Positions 36,981-49,838 are shown, numbered from the stretch's first letter. The stretch: 64,000 nucleotides of DNA from Uloborus plumipes (GCA_038373865.1 JAXGGA010004642.1:1-64000); one strand, 5' to 3'. The notes: a model not told the origin generated them from the letters alone. Translations and numbers: made by a program.

Positions 36981-37330
36981 AATTTAATAGCAGCAGAGTT
37001 CGACGCTGCGGCCTCCTGGAGCATTTTTCTTCAATTACAGTGACAGCTTTGAATGAAGTGATCGCATTTTTCATTCACTAACCATGTCCATTTAAATTTT
37101 GGAAATTGCGCCCGGACAGTGAGCGAGAAAATGAAATTTCTTCCGGGCTTGTCTCTGTTTGGTCGGATCGATGCCAGCCATTGACGTCACAGCCCGGGTA
37201 ACCCATGACGTCATCTCTAGAATGGGCCAGCTTTAATACTGTTCTTCTGCTTTGGTTTTCTGGTCCTATGGGACAAACCACGTTATTTCTCTCAAGTCCT
37301 TTCTGTCCAGTGCATATTGTCCCAGGGGAA
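36981..37330. promoter_or_regulatory. GC-richer block with two CRE-type palindromes
   Basis: TGACGTCA occurs at 37182-37189 and 37206-37213, centre to centre 24 bp, around CCCGGG at 37193-37198. TGACGTCA is the full CREB/ATF site. The block 36990-37330 is less AT-rich than its neighbours and contains no repeat that I recognise, so it could be a conserved regulatory element or a non-coding first exon. A 67-codon minus-strand frame across it has no recognised motif. Confidence 0.35.
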
Positions 37331-39940
37331 ATACGCAGCTCTTATGTTCGGTTACATTTTTATTTACCACAAGCGCGTTTTTGTTGTTGCACTTAGTGAA
37401 ATAAATGTCAGCAGAAAAAAGGATTTGAGAAAAAATATCGACACTCTTAACACTACCAAAATCCAACGATAACTGCAAGAAAAGTTATACTTTTTAAGAT
37501 TTAGCATAAAATGTTTGGAAATGTACTTAATTCTACCAAAAGAGATTTTGAAATTTATCTAAGGGCAAACTTTTGTTTCGCGGTTACGAATCATAACTTA
37601 GAAGTGCAATTACTCCCCAAACAAGTTGTTCTTACGGCAATTGTGAAAGAGTTTATTTGTTCTAAAATCTTGCTTTGTGTGTTTTGTATTTCTGCTTAAA
37701 AATTTTTTTCGTCTCAGTCAGTGCATAATTACCAATTTGTAAGGTAATCAGTTTGTATCAATCACTTTAGCAATGTTAATTTGGCAAGGCAGAAAATGAA
37801 GAAGCGTCCTGCCCGTCAAATCCGGCAGCAATCTAATGACAATTATCTTAAAATTATAAGACTTAAGTACGTCTAAGTAATTTTAATTATGTTTTGCGGC
37901 TCTGGTATTATTTGATATTTTTTACTGGAATTAGATGTTTTCAGCTGCGTGAGAACTCTTTGTACATCTTGGTCCAAACTTAATTTAGACCTAGAAAAGC
38001 CCTTGTTTTTTTTTCCCCAGAGAATAAAAAGTAGAAATTTATAAATGAATTATGCATGGAACACTTTTCGAATGATTTTATTTATTGCATTATGTCTTGT
38101 AATGAGAAATGTGCACTAAAATACTTTAATAGTACTTCTCTCTCGTACTTATGACATAATTATCAACACCTAATTTTCTTACAGCCATGATTGTTGAAAT
38201 GATCTTTAGGAATTATTATTTTAGCTGTACCAAAGATTTTATTATCGATATGCTTTTTTTTTTTTTTTTTCATTTATATTCGATTACTATCTCGCATAAC
38301 TATTATTTTCTCTCCTCAAACTCAGCTTATCTTACCCCTATGTTTGATTCTTCAGTTGAGGGGCTTAACTACATCTCTAAGCGTGATGTTCGTAATACCT
38401 TATTTATAACAACATATATAAACTCGTTATACATAATATTAAACATATGTAAACTCGTATAACATTATTATCCTTATCTTTCTTTTCGTTGTTTGGTTTC
38501 ATAAAATATTTTCATTGTGACACTTATTTTTTCTGTACATGATGGTTTTACCCTCATGCTGACTATTGTTTACCCCCCCCGATTCCCCTTGATTTAGCGA
38601 TTTGATTGTTCTATTACCCAAATTGACCATTTACACTAATAACGTCCTCTCTCTCTCTCTCTTTTGTTGAGTCTGCACTTGAATGCTTTATTTGAAAATT
38701 GGCTGAAGTGAATGGCTGATTTACCATTCTGATTTTTTTTTCCTTTAAAGCTTCAAATACGTTCGTGGAAAGTAAATTGTCGAGGTAGACAGTTTTCGGT
38801 ACCGACAGTAGTTAGAGGTGGCTCGACTTATAGCTACGGGAGTCAAGTTTCGAGATAAAAATGTTTTGGTTGTTTAAAAAAAATCAGCATCATTTTGCAT
38901 CATTAACTGCTAGGATGACAAAAATTCTTAAATTTAACTTATAAATGTTTCGCCGTAATAGGATAAAACGGAAAAAAAAATCAGATAAATATAGACTACT
39001 TATCTTTTTTTCGCTTACATATTTCTTAACATTTAATTGTTGCTAAAATACCATTCGTACCTTCTTTTATTAAATCTTTAACAAATATCTAAGTGTGTGT
39101 AATATAGCAGTACATTGTTAAATTTGCACTTTCTAGACTACTCGAAACATAAAACTTTGAGACTTTTGCATTAATTTTGATGCTTCGCATTTTGCTACTT
39201 TTTCTTTTACTAGATAACATTTAATTTTGTATTAAATTATTTTTTATTATGCATAAAAAATTCATGTATTACTTTGAGGAACTTTTCCATTGCGAAGGCT
39301 TTGGGAGTTTGTAAGCAACATTTTAGTTAGTAATTATTTGCTCATAAATCAAACTTACTGGAACTTTTAATTAAAATTGCAGAATGTGAATTTTTTTTGT
39401 TTGGTTTTGGGTTATTGAGAAAAATTATAAGTAAAAAAAACCCCGACATTTGTTGGAAATTTTTTTGGTATGCATGTCTTTTTCTCGCGAGCTTGCACGA
39501 CTTTATGCAGCTCTCACATCCCTGTGTGGACATTTCGACTGAACGAAATATTAGAAATGTCAAAATAGTGTAAGTTTAATTGCTGTAAATAATAATCTGC
39601 GTTAAGAAGACAACAATACTCTTGTTCCAAGCAAGGGATCAAAAGGTTCCAAGCAAGGGATCAAAACACTTAAAAGTTCAGTGCACAAATTACATTTTTG
39701 ATCCATATATTAAATAATGCACTCTAACTATACCTTAACAGAAAATTTTATTTAAATCTGTTCCATCGATTTAATCACAATTTCGGATCAATTTTACACA
39801 TTGAAACATGCATGCTTTTTATTTTATACTTTACTCATTTTGCCCGTCTTAGGTTTATGTTTTCCCTCCTCTTTTGACAACATGACTTTGGATAGATCTT
39901 TACCTAACAAAATTAGCATTTGCTTTATTTTAATTCCTTT
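37331..39940. other. Unassigned AT-rich stretch
   Basis: Contains a T-run (38254-38272), a short CT tract (38648-38662) and a 22-bp direct duplication, GTTCCAAGCAAGGGATCAAA, at 39624 and 39646. No gene seen. Confidence 0.4.
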
Positions 39941-39947
39941 CACTAAA

Positions 39948-40305
39948 CTTCAAAAAATGAACGGTTGTTTTTACAGTATAATACTGGCAGCCGAGGTTCC
40001 AACTTAAAACTGTAAAATGCACAGTAATAAACTAAAACTAGCAATTTTACAGTTTCTTACGGTAAAGTTAGCAATGTTATAGTTTATAGTTTACTGTGAA
40101 AACAACATTATAATACTGGTAGCAGAGGTTCCGGTTTAAAACTGTAAAATGCACGGTAATAAACTGTACATATAGCAATTTTACAGTTTAGTACCGTAAA
40201 TTTAGCAATTTTGCAGTTCATTACTATCAAATTAGCAATATTTAGAGTTTATTACGATAAAATTATCTGTATTATACTGTAAAAACAACAATCATTTTTT
40301 TAGTG
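39948..40305. mobile_element. ACTGTAAA-family MITE copy
   Basis: Starts near CTTCAAAAAATGAACGG, contains GGCAGCCGAGGTTCCAACTT and a second GCAGAGGTTCCGG unit at about 40121, and ends TTTTTTTAGTG at 40295-40305. Same internal order as the copy at 29209-29558. Confidence 0.8.
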
Positions 40306-40640
40306 TGGATACAAGTAAGTGAACTAATAATATTATTACAAAGGGAGGATAAAGCTACTACGTTTTATTTACAGAGGGGAAAAAATTATTTTCTTTATCA
40401 AAAGATTCGTCAACATATTCTATAAAAAATCAATCTGACAGTTTATTGTTTCTATTATTTGCTAAATACAACATTGCATTTCAAACCTATATGTTTTTCT
40501 AAGATTACCGAGCTCCTATTGCTAATCCAGAAATGCAAGAGCTCAAACCTCCTTCGTATGAAGAGAATGTGCTGGTTCCGATAAAGGTTTTACTGACAGA
40601 TAGTTCCGATATTTTCCCCCTCTTTTCTTCTGTATCTGAG
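40306..40640. other. Unassigned spacer
   Basis: No recognisable feature. Confidence 0.4.
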
Positions 40641-40751
40641 GAGACAGCATAAAAGCAGAACTGTCTTCATTATTCACAGTTGATCATGTTTGTGCTCCAT
40701 TACACAGCCTCCGCCCTGCTCTCCGCATCCTGTCCTGTATAGCGGGGAAGC

Positions 40752-40765
40752 GTTTCCATGGCAAC
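40752..40765. promoter_or_regulatory. RFX-type X-box, GTTTCCATGGCAAC
   Basis: The 14-mer fits the animal X-box consensus GTHNYYATRRNAAC at every position and is an imperfect palindrome of two half sites. RFX factors bind such sites in promoters of ciliary genes and others. It sits in a GC-richer patch (40640-40860). A match of this length is uncommon by chance in AT-rich DNA but not proof of binding. Confidence 0.4.
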
Positions 40766-40777
40766 AGGGGAAGATGG

Positions 40778-41053
40778 ATGGCTCGCACACATATCCTGGA
40801 CTCATTCCAAAATCCTGGCATGGAATTCGCGCGCTATATTGCCTTTACTCGCAATGAGAGCTTCTATGAAAGAGAGGAAATTGTTGTGTTTTACTTTAAT
40901 ATTCCTATTATTCCTCGCCTAATTGACTTCGGGCCAGAGTTAATGAACACGGCTTTGAGAAAAAGTTCCTCTTCTGTAGAAATAGTTTATGCAGAGCAGC
41001 TGATTCGGATTGGCAGTTCGCGCAATAATACATTTTTGCTCTCAGAAATGTGA
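40778..41053 (+). other. 91-codon open frame of unknown status
   Basis: An ATG-initiated frame, 13 bp downstream of the X-box, outside any repeat that I can recognise. The predicted product is 91 residues with no signal peptide, no transmembrane segment and no motif I know; it has an acidic-aromatic stretch (REEIVVFYF) and a Ser-rich piece (KSSSSVE). The next base context is ordinary and there is no clear splice donor. In a 64-kb AT-rich window a frame of this size can arise by chance. Listed because it is the longest frame outside repeats that coincides with a compositional change and a transcription-factor site. Confidence 0.15.
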
Positions 41054-41526
41054 CTTTAAATGAAATATTTCATTATTAAATTCTTTAGCAATATGACGAC
41101 AGATCAATCTGTAAAAAAATTAAGTTGAAATGTAACGATGCTTTTCGGAGTTCATGATTTGATTTCCATTGTATTGCATATTTGGGCATTTATATTCAAT
41201 ACAGAAGGGTAGGTTTAAATTATTACCTTTATTCTGGCTGCATACGTTGATAACTCTTACGTAATTCACTTCGAAATTTAAATGAAAAATTCAAAATTCA
41301 TTTCGAATTGTTCCAGACAGTCTTGGGTTTAGTATTGTTTAGAAAATGGTAGCTCCGGGAAGATTTTAATAATATTTCAGTCTCAATAATTATTTTGGTT
41401 TCTTCAAGAATAATCACTGAATGGTAGACTATTTAGAGAAAATGTAAAAAGTCTTAAAAATGACTAAACTTTTTACTGGTAAATAAAAGAAATAACTAGG
41501 AGCTAAACAATTTAACAATAATGACA
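41054..41526. other. Unassigned spacer
   Basis: AT-rich, nothing recognised. Confidence 0.4.
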
Positions 41527-41708
41527 CACTGAAAAAAAAAAAAAAAAACATTTATAGCCGAGGTTACAGTTTAAAACTGTAAAATGCACAGTAATAAACT
41601 CTAAAAGTGCTAATTTTAGTTTATTACTGTGCATTTTACAGTTTTAAACTTGATCCTTTGCTACCAATATTATACTGTAAAAACAACATATTGTTTTTTT
41701 TTACAGTG
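41527..41708. mobile_element. ACTGTAAA-family MITE, short copy
   Basis: A 182-bp copy from CACTG (41527-41531) to CAGTG (41704-41708), and the copy in which both termini are clearest. A-run after the left end. The interior is a strong inverted repeat: AAAACTGTAAAATGCACAGT with its complement around a short centre at about 41600. Confidence 0.85.
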
Positions 41709-42574
41709 CATAAAGATCCTCCAATTCTCATCAGAGGTCATTGATTTTTTTCCCAGAAAGATCTCTCGATCTTACTTTCTTAGTTACCTACAATTTAAAA
41801 ACGTTTACTTGCATTTGTAATATGTACGTATGATTTTATTACTTATTCAGCTAATTTCAAAAACTTTTTACCACTAACATTCTCTGCTTGTTTTAAATAG
41901 CTAGATTTATCGTTAAAATTTAAAACAAATGTTATCATATTGGTAAGATTTGGTGATTAATTTTCCCCCATAATCTAATACCTTATTAAAACGCATACTA
42001 GATTGAAAAATTTTAAATCTTGTAACTTTGTGACATAAGGTCTTATTTTGAGAATTTGAGTCATTATCTTCCTAATTGTGACGCACGTGAAATGTTGTAT
42101 CTTTTTCTACCTTTGCTGAAACATCATGGCTGAAATTTGTACTACAAATTAATTTAGAATTCTATAATTTATGCCTTGACTGAAACGAAAATCTACGTTT
42201 AAGCATAAATACAAGTAGTAAATCCAAATTATCAACCAGACACAAACTAGAATTGGATCACAACTGCTATATAACACAGAAATGTTTATTAAAAATCCAG
42301 GAAAGAGTAATATTGATGATATACAAGCAATTTTCTTACACGCAATCCTCGTCAATTATACAAATTCTTGGTATGGAAGTAAATCACTTTTTTTTTTCAC
42401 ACGAACTATTCTTCACCAAACGTACCATAAAGAACTGAATTAATCTTGAACAAATATATTCTATTAACAGAAACTATGATTTACCCAAAGCAAGCTGGTG
42501 TTCTATCTTCACTAAAAATTCTGCGAAGGATTAAATTTCGTTTTCCAATAAATTTTATACAATGCTGTAAACAA
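41709..42574. other. Unassigned AT-rich spacer
   Basis: No feature recognised. Confidence 0.4.
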
Positions 42575-42671
42575 CCCAAGTAGCACACTTCGTTTTTTAA
42601 AGATTGTAAAATGGTTATTAACGTTGTGACAACGGATTAAAAACGTTTAAACGTTTTTTGTGCTACCTGGG
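42575..42671. mobile_element. 97-bp inverted-repeat element (CCCAAGTAGCACA ends)
   Basis: Left end CCCAAGTAGCACAC, right end read inward CCCAGGTAGCACAA, with inner pairing between AACGTTTAAACGTT-like sequences. The left half matches, inverted, the first 54 bases of the window, which establishes it as a repeated element. No coding capacity. Confidence 0.75.
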
Positions 42672-43911
42672 AATGCATACATTCTGGAAAATGGCAGTCA
42701 TTCTTGTTAATGTGATTTTTACAATACATTTGGAAGTAAATCGCTGTTTTTTCTTAGGTAAACATGTCATCAAAACTGGCCGAATTGATTTTACTTTAAG
42801 CGTGCGTGATAACTAACCAGCAATTCTCTTGTTTTATATACAATTTTATTACTGTTAGAAATCGAACACTATTGTTTTAGTATTCATCAAAACTATATCA
42901 AAGAGTTGAATTCATCATGATCGACTAAATGTCCTTCTAGGCGCAAACAATTCTTATGCAAAGATTCACACAAACGGCAGACATTGCTGTAAATGAGATT
43001 TTCACCGACATATCTTTTCTATTCTATCAATATACAGATAAACCTATATTCTACCATGAAAAAATCAAAGCAAACAGAAAAAACCGAAGAAAAAAGAAAT
43101 GCAGGGGGGAAAATAAGGCCAAGTTCACGAAGAATATTGATTTATTGGGACTCTGCTTCGACGTATTTTCGTCGAGTTTTTTCCCCCTTTTCTTTTTCTT
43201 TTCTTTTTTTATTGTCGAAAAAAGCTAGAAATGATCGATTTGAAATTCAGCAATAAAAAATCCGAAAGATCTAGCTGTTTTTGAGGCGCAAATTTTTTTT
43301 TTCTTTTGTGATTTAATAAGATGTTTTGCATAGGATTTTAGCAGTTACTTAAACAGGGCAAAAGCTTAATGCTCAAACTGCGAATTTATTAACTGCTTTA
43401 TAAGACCATAATGTCGAAAATTTCCTAAGTTGAAACATAAAAATTAGAAAATTCATTTAAAAAAAATCCGCGTAAAAGTGCCCTAGTTTACCCTAAAGCG
43501 TACCCAAACTATAATTTAAAATCTTAGAATGTTTGATTTGATTTGATAACAATGCAAGTTTTTTCAAGCTTTACTTAATTTTTAATAACCTTGGGCAAAA
43601 CAATTAGAAATTCTCAGAAGAGGTTTCAACGTGTGACTAAAGAATTTATTTTCCAGAGGAAATAAAATGTAAAAGAATTACTCGTGGACGTCCAACAGAA
43701 AGCCTAACTGAACGCGAAAATGGAATTAATCGTCCCCAAATGCAATGAAGCAATTACACTGCCTTGTTATTGACATCATGCAAGAGCATGCAAGAGCTGC
43801 AGAGAAATGTACAACGTTTGCAGTGCGCCCAGTAGCGCGTTTTAATACTGAACACAGAAAATGAACATCCGTGAAAAATATATGTTCTTAAACTTTACTG
43901 ATGTAACGTAT
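42672..43911. other. Unassigned AT-rich stretch
   Basis: Holds frames of about 90 codons at 42956-43256 in two phases over an A/T-rich tract; not considered genes. No repeat border recognised. Confidence 0.4.
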
Positions 43912-44104
43912 ATATTAGGTATTTATACATAAGTCCGCCCTCGGGCGTGCAGGAAGTCAGTGTAAATAACAACAACAACAATTTTGTCGTTTTTGCATTT
44001 TTAACATTTATAACGTTATTTCAAGTCTTTTTCTAATTGTTGTTGTTATTTACACTGACTTCGTGCACGCCCGAGGGCGGACTTCTTATATAAATACCTA
44101 ATAT
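43912..44104. repeat. Inverted repeat of about 70-bp arms
   Basis: Left arm 43912-43981 and right arm 44036-44104 are close complements (TATTAGGTATTTATA at the outer ends, GTCCGCCCTCGGGCGTGC further in, AACAACAACAA at the inner ends), around a 54-bp spacer. Within each arm CCGCCCTCGGGCG is itself partly palindromic. It looks like a foldback MITE, though no clear target duplication is visible. Confidence 0.75.
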
Positions 44105-44177
44105 TTAGAATACATTTAATGCTCTAGCAGCAATTTTGCGCTGATTGAATGTAGAACATCCTATTTTCACATTTTTA

Positions 44178-44180
<3 letters not shown>

Positions 44181-44220
<40 letters not shown>
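44181..44220. repeat. (AT)n microsatellite
   Basis: Twenty uninterrupted AT dinucleotides. Confidence 0.95.
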
Positions 44221-44222
<2 letters not shown>

Positions 44223-46121
44223 GAAATGTGGCAATGCAGGTATAATCTCAACTCCTGCAACATTAGCAACTATAAATTGTGAAAAAAAAAATCCATAATC
44301 ATTATCGCTAAACCCACTACCAAAACTGCAATGCAATTGTTTTCCCTCGTAGTAGCAAGCGATAATAAATTTAAATGCAGAATTGATTGCTTTACGTATG
44401 CAAGCTCTTTCGCAGGAATATTTTGGTTCTAATACTCTTGCGATCTAATTTTGAATGTCTTGCAATATATTTTAACAATTTCTTTCAAAATTCAAATATG
44501 CTTTTTAACATAAAAGTAGGGAGGAGGGGACTTCAGTTTGGCCATAGTTTATAGATTTTGACACAGATGTTATGCAAATATATCTGGCCCTTCGAAAGAA
44601 TAAATTACTATTTATGTGCAATTTGTGCTCGCATGTACTTCAGCAGCTTTCTGTCTTTGTCGTATAAATTGAAAAGTTTCTTTTAAAAAAAAATGGAACA
44701 AAGGTATCATTTTTGATGATTTTTGAAATATTTTGGAGTCATACACCCCCCACGTCTCCTTTTTTGCTACCGGTGTTCATACTTTGAGTTTTGAGCCTAT
44801 CTCTTGAATTCAAAAATAATGTTAGCGATTAATATAATATTCCTTTCCCTTGTAAATGAAAATAATAGCTCTAAAATAAGAAAAAGTGAAAAAAAAAAAA
44901 CACTGGGGGAAAAAATTAGAACGTATAGTGGGAAAACTTATTATATTTGGATAAAGGGCTCATTTTACCTAAAAATCAGCCGAAATAGTGCCAAAAGCAT
45001 TTTAGAGATTTTTTTTTTTTGCTATTTATTCTGCTTTTAAGTTACATTACAACACAATGTTGATTTTATTGGGAAATTTAATTAAAATTTTAAAAAATCG
45101 TAGAAACAGTTCATATGTATTAAAATGACCAATCTGGAGCAAGCACATTCCTCCAATATTTTTTTTCGAGATACTCCTTTAAGCAGAAAAATGTATCGAT
45201 GTTTCGAAAGACATTAAGATGCACGAAATACCAAAATAATATTTTAGCAAAGTTTTTATCACTGATAATTACTGAAATAATCAAAATTTTTCCTTTTCTT
45301 GTTTCGGCAAAATCTTTAACCTTCATCTTGGCACAATATTTCGCCTTCAACTTAAATGTACCATTGAGCACTAATGAACAAAACCTCAGACCCAGAGCGG
45401 CGAGAGGAGGACCATGACTCCTCCCCCCTCCCCCCTAAGCGACCAAGGATAACCTTGAATTTTTTTCCTCCCTTGAATGTAGTATTTTAATGCATTTCCT
45501 CCGGTACATTATTACCAGGATATAAAAAGGAGCGTACAATTGAATATTTTTCAAAGGAGATTCAAAAGCACAGACGCTCTATTATATTTTCTATTATTTC
45601 GAAAATAAGTGTTGTAACGCTTTCTACACACGTAAAATAGTTGAAGTTTTGCTCAGCAGATGGCAGCACCTATGGAATTATTGTAGATACAGAAAAAGAG
45701 AACTCGAATTTTCAAAAATTGTTAAACGCATTAAAATCAAATCACAAACGTCTCCTCTTCACAACCGGAGATTAATCTGCATAGAGGCTCAAGCATTTTC
45801 TTTTCAACCTAATAGCAATCTTCAGACATATGAAAGATTTTAGGCGATAGCATAGATGCTTCTACCTAAACTGCTTTAATTAGAAATAATGTGTTTCACA
45901 CAGTTTATGAAAAGTTTCCATTACATTACTTCCATATTTTGCAACATAATTAGTAGACATGCATAAAGCTTGTTCTAAATGCAATCAATATCTTCTGCTA
46001 AAAAGCTAAAATGAATTTTGATTGTTATAAATAAACTCACGTGGTTAATGTTTTTTAACGGTTTATTACTAAAACATTATCTATTTCGCCTTAAAATGTC
46101 AGAAATTTCTACCTTTTTTAG
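44221..46121. other. Unassigned stretch
   Basis: Around 45390-45450 is a short C-rich, hAT-end-like patch (GGCGAGAGGAGG followed by CTCCCCCCTCCCCCC) without identifiable borders. Otherwise featureless. Confidence 0.35.
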
Positions 46122-46129
46122 CTTACCTT

Positions 46130-46299
46130 CAGGGACGTCATTTCAGGTTTTTCCAGGGGGGGGGAGGCAAAGGGTCCAAACACAATGCAATTTCACCGAA
46201 AAGCATCAAAAACCACGCCCACATATGTAAATACATTGATTTCTCAAAGCCAGGAGGGGGCAATTGACCCCCCCCCTGCACCCCTAAATGACGGGCCTG
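46130..46299. mobile_element. 170-bp hAT MITE
   Basis: Ends are CAGGGACGTCATTTCAGG and, read inward from the right, CAGGCCCGTCATTTAGGG. Flanks CTTACCTT (46122-46129) and CTTATCTT (46300-46307) match at 7 of 8 positions, the expected duplication of a hAT insertion that has acquired one change. Interior rich in G and C runs; no coding capacity. Confidence 0.8.
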
Positions 46300-46307
46300 C
46301 TTATCTT

Positions 46308-47889
46308 CAAGAAATTAGATATTATTTTCAAACTGTCAAAATAAATTTTGACGAAAGTAATTAAAATAGTAAAGATCCCTTTCCCCAATTAAAAAAATCA
46401 TTAATTAAGATTAATAAACTGGTTTTCTTTAAGAAATATTTTACGAAATCCTTTTCACTTCAAATTTACTTTTGTTAATAAAAATCACTCATGAATTTTC
46501 ATCACTAAAACAACACGTAGGTTTTTTTTTTTTTTTTTTTGTTTTCCTATGAAATACCTCTTTTATACGGAAAACACATTTTTCTACCTCGTTGAAGTAA
46601 TAAATTTTTAACGTGAAACTCATATAAACGCAATTAGGTTTTTAAAACACTATTGCACTTTTACACAAAAGACACAGTTTAGCGTTCAGCTAAGTACTTG
46701 ACACTTTTTTTTTGAAAATCTTTTCTTTTCTTCCTTTCTTTCTTTTTTTTTTTTTTTTAATATTGAAATATAGAGACATGGAGGATTGTTTCAAGTTTCA
46801 CTTGGTGTCATACATTTTTCGACAAAAAATGGAGCTCGAAAATAAAAGTGATAAACGAACAGTTACGAAAAAAAAGGAACAAAAGAATGTAGAATAAAGT
46901 TTAAAAGCAAGGAACCGGGAAAGTTCCCCGTAAATATTTTTTGCTTAACTACTTACTAATGTAAAACAATAATGAATCCATAACCAATAGTTAAATAGCT
47001 AAATAATCAACAAATAAAATAAAATAAAAGAAATTAGTAACAAGTTCTTGTTTTTTTCAAATTTAAGTAAAATTTTCAAAAAAAAAAAAAAAAAATCCCT
47101 TTATTGAGGGTAAAAATTATTTTTCCTGCTAACGGTCATTTTGTACTTTTCTTGCTCAATTTTATGATTTTTTCCATTTTCAAAAGGGAAAACTTGTTTT
47201 ATTATGTTATATTTTGTCTCGACTTTTAGGTTTCTATTCCGCATTTTCCTTATTTTTTTTAATATTTTTGGTAGAATATTAATCGCTGGTTCCATTTTCT
47301 GTGAGGTTTATTTTTGGTCATTTTGGTTCTCCTGTCCATCACTAGAATCATCAAATTTGGCACAATATTCATCAGGACTGTTTGAGTATGGACCTAACGT
47401 TTTTTTTTTCTTCAATTAAAACTTGATTTTTTTTTCTCTTATCACATTAGGAATTGATCTTTGTACAAAAATGTTTTATTTTGTGAGAGAAACAATCCTT
47501 CCACGATTTAATTTTATACAAATTACAAGACACTACCAAAATCTAAAACCTAGATTGCTGTCTTAAACGTAAAGAGAACATTTGTGTGTGTTATAAAATA
47601 AGTCCAAGAAGAAGGCTATCCACTCCGATTGAAATATCTTAAGCGTCTGGAGAAGAAGGAGGGAGGGGGGGGGGAGTTTTTTAAGATTTTGATTTTGAAC
47701 TCAAGAAATGTTTATTACCTTCTTAAAAGTCAATTTGCTTCCCAAAAAGATGCATATTATTATTATTATGTCATCTGTTTGTTATGTTAAATGATTATTT
47801 TTCGAAACTGAATTCGAAAAATGAAGACGAAATACCTATATGTGCAGTCAGCAAGTTACGCAGCGTGTGTACTTTACGCAGTGTACGCA
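46308..47889. other. Unassigned AT-rich stretch
   Basis: T-runs at 46519-46540 and 46744-46758, an A-run near 47080-47095, a G-run near 47664-47673. ACGCAGTGT is tandemly repeated just before the next MITE (47866-47893). Confidence 0.4.
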
Positions 47890-48200
47890 GTGTATTTTAC
47901 AGTAATAAACTGCAAAATTGCTAATTTTACAGTAATAAACTGCAAAATTGCTAGTTTTACAGTTTATTACCTTGTATTTTACGGTTTGAATCTGGAACCT
48001 CTGCTGCCAGTATTACAGTTATTTTTACAGTATAATACAACTAAATTTTACAGCAATAAACTGTAAAATTTCTAACTTTACAGTAAGAAACTGTAAAATT
48101 GGTAGTTTTACAGTTTATTGCTGTTCATTTTAGATTTTTAAATTGGAACCTCGGCTGCCACTTTTTTTACTGAAAGAACAACAGTTCATTTTTTGCTGTG
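47890..48200. mobile_element. ACTGTAAA-family MITE copy, inverted relative to the others
   Basis: Read on the minus strand it starts CACAGCAAAAAATGAACTGT and contains the GGCAGCCGAGGTTCCAATTT signature. The plus-strand left end is eroded into ACGCAGTGT repeats. A frame of about 80 codons with NCKIANFTV repeats is produced by the CTGCAAAATTGCTAATTTTA unit and is not a protein. Confidence 0.75.
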
Positions 48201-49794
48201 CATGACTTATGGCTCTTTGGTCGCGTCATTAAATAAAGGTACTGAATTTCCCCCTTCCTAATCTATTTAGCTCGCAAATGATTTGTAACACTTCGTTCAA
48301 AAATAACCAAACCTTGCTTTTACAATAAAAAAAAATCAAGTAAAATTTTAAGTGAAAATTAAGTATAGTTAGGTTTTTAATCTCACTTAAACTGAACTTC
48401 TCTATTGGTGCAACAAATAAAAGGCACTATTACTGTTAAAAAAAGTAGTTAAAATCAGTTTTTTGAAAGATTGAAGAATATGTACCAATACTTATATGAG
48501 GGGAAAAGCTAGAGCTGCAAAGTACTTTAATTTCAGATCATTTTAACTCAAAATGTTTATGCTCTAAGGCTTAAATCCCGAGTACCATGGTTACATAACT
48601 CTTGTTATTTGTCCAATTCCGTATGGTGCTCGTCCACTTGAACCATACCAAAAGGCAATGCTTTTAACACGGCTGCGGCTGTGCTCATAGATCTAATAAA
48701 TTAAATTATGTGTTGCACCATTTTTTAAGAGCAATAGCGCTTTTCCCTTAACGCAGCGCCCTCAGAAATAAGGACCCCAGAAAAGATTAAGGACTAAGTC
48801 CTTCTAAAAATACCATCGTAAAAACTGCAATGGTTCAGTCAACGCTATAACCTCACTCTGTCTCCTCCCTCCCACCTTCCTTGTATATATTTTAATTCTT
48901 CTGACCAACAAAGATTGATAGTAAGTTAAAATATAGATGTTTTCCTCTTCTTTCAAAATCATTGTTTCTCTCTCTTTCTCCCTCGCTTATCCTCTCTCTC
49001 TTAAAAAAAAACCTGAAAATCCGCAAGTGATATTCTGTAAGGTTGTCTACATTAATTTTATGTCCTTATTTCTTGTCGCTTAAAAAAATATTCGTTTTAT
49101 TCCCAAAAATATATTTATTTTTAGTCTCTCTCTCTCTTCTGTCTTGCTTTTAAACTTTATCATTCTCTTACATCAAAAACCGCCAGAACTTAATAACGTT
49201 TCAAATTTAAGAAAAAAATCTCTTTAAAAAACCTATAATTAATAAAAAACCGAATATAATAAAAAACCGAAATAGTAAGAATATTTCATCTTTCTCTGAT
49301 TTTGCACATCGCCATTTTTTTTTATAAAATCGATTAACTTGTACAAAAAAAGCAATTACGTCAATGCTGACAACGAGACGAACAGCAGCAATGAACTTGG
49401 AAATCTTTGCGCGCACCCCAATTGACCTCAGTCATTCAAATTATAAGATCTCCAAGGCAACAGCGGGCACCACTTAGACGACAGCCACTGCATTTCCTGC
49501 TACCTCGTTTGACCCAACGTTTCTACGAGTGTCCTGCAGCATACCAACGTCTTTCCAATCAATTGCAGCAGACGTTCCATCTTGGAGACTGAAACAATGT
49601 TGCCTCATGTTCAGAATAATCATTCAAGGCCGTGGAGATAGCAAGTGCTCTTAGTTGACTCTCGGATTCCTTAAGAATTATTGATTTCTGAACACTTAAA
49701 ACGCTTTGTTAATTCATTTCTGTTACCAATATGCTTTGTATTTTAACAAAACTATTTTTCAGTTAACGTCTTCAAAAGTCTTATTTAAACAGTG
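48201..49794. other. Unassigned stretch
   Basis: CT-rich short tracts at 48968-49002 and 49123-49138. The patch 49370-49640 is less AT-rich and contains a 61-codon proline/arginine-rich plus-strand frame at 49407-49592 without known motif; could be an exon of something or chance. Confidence 0.35.

Positions 49795-49837
<43 letters not shown>
49795..49837 (+). repeat. Poly-A run of 43
   Basis: Forty-three consecutive A. It could be the tail of a retroposed sequence, but nothing recognisable lies upstream; the AAATAAATAAATG tract follows. Confidence 0.9.

Positions 49838-49838
<1 letters not shown>

Noticed and set aside
49795..49837. A processed pseudogene ending in the A43 run
   Set aside because: No recognisable coding or SINE sequence upstream, and no target duplication seen.
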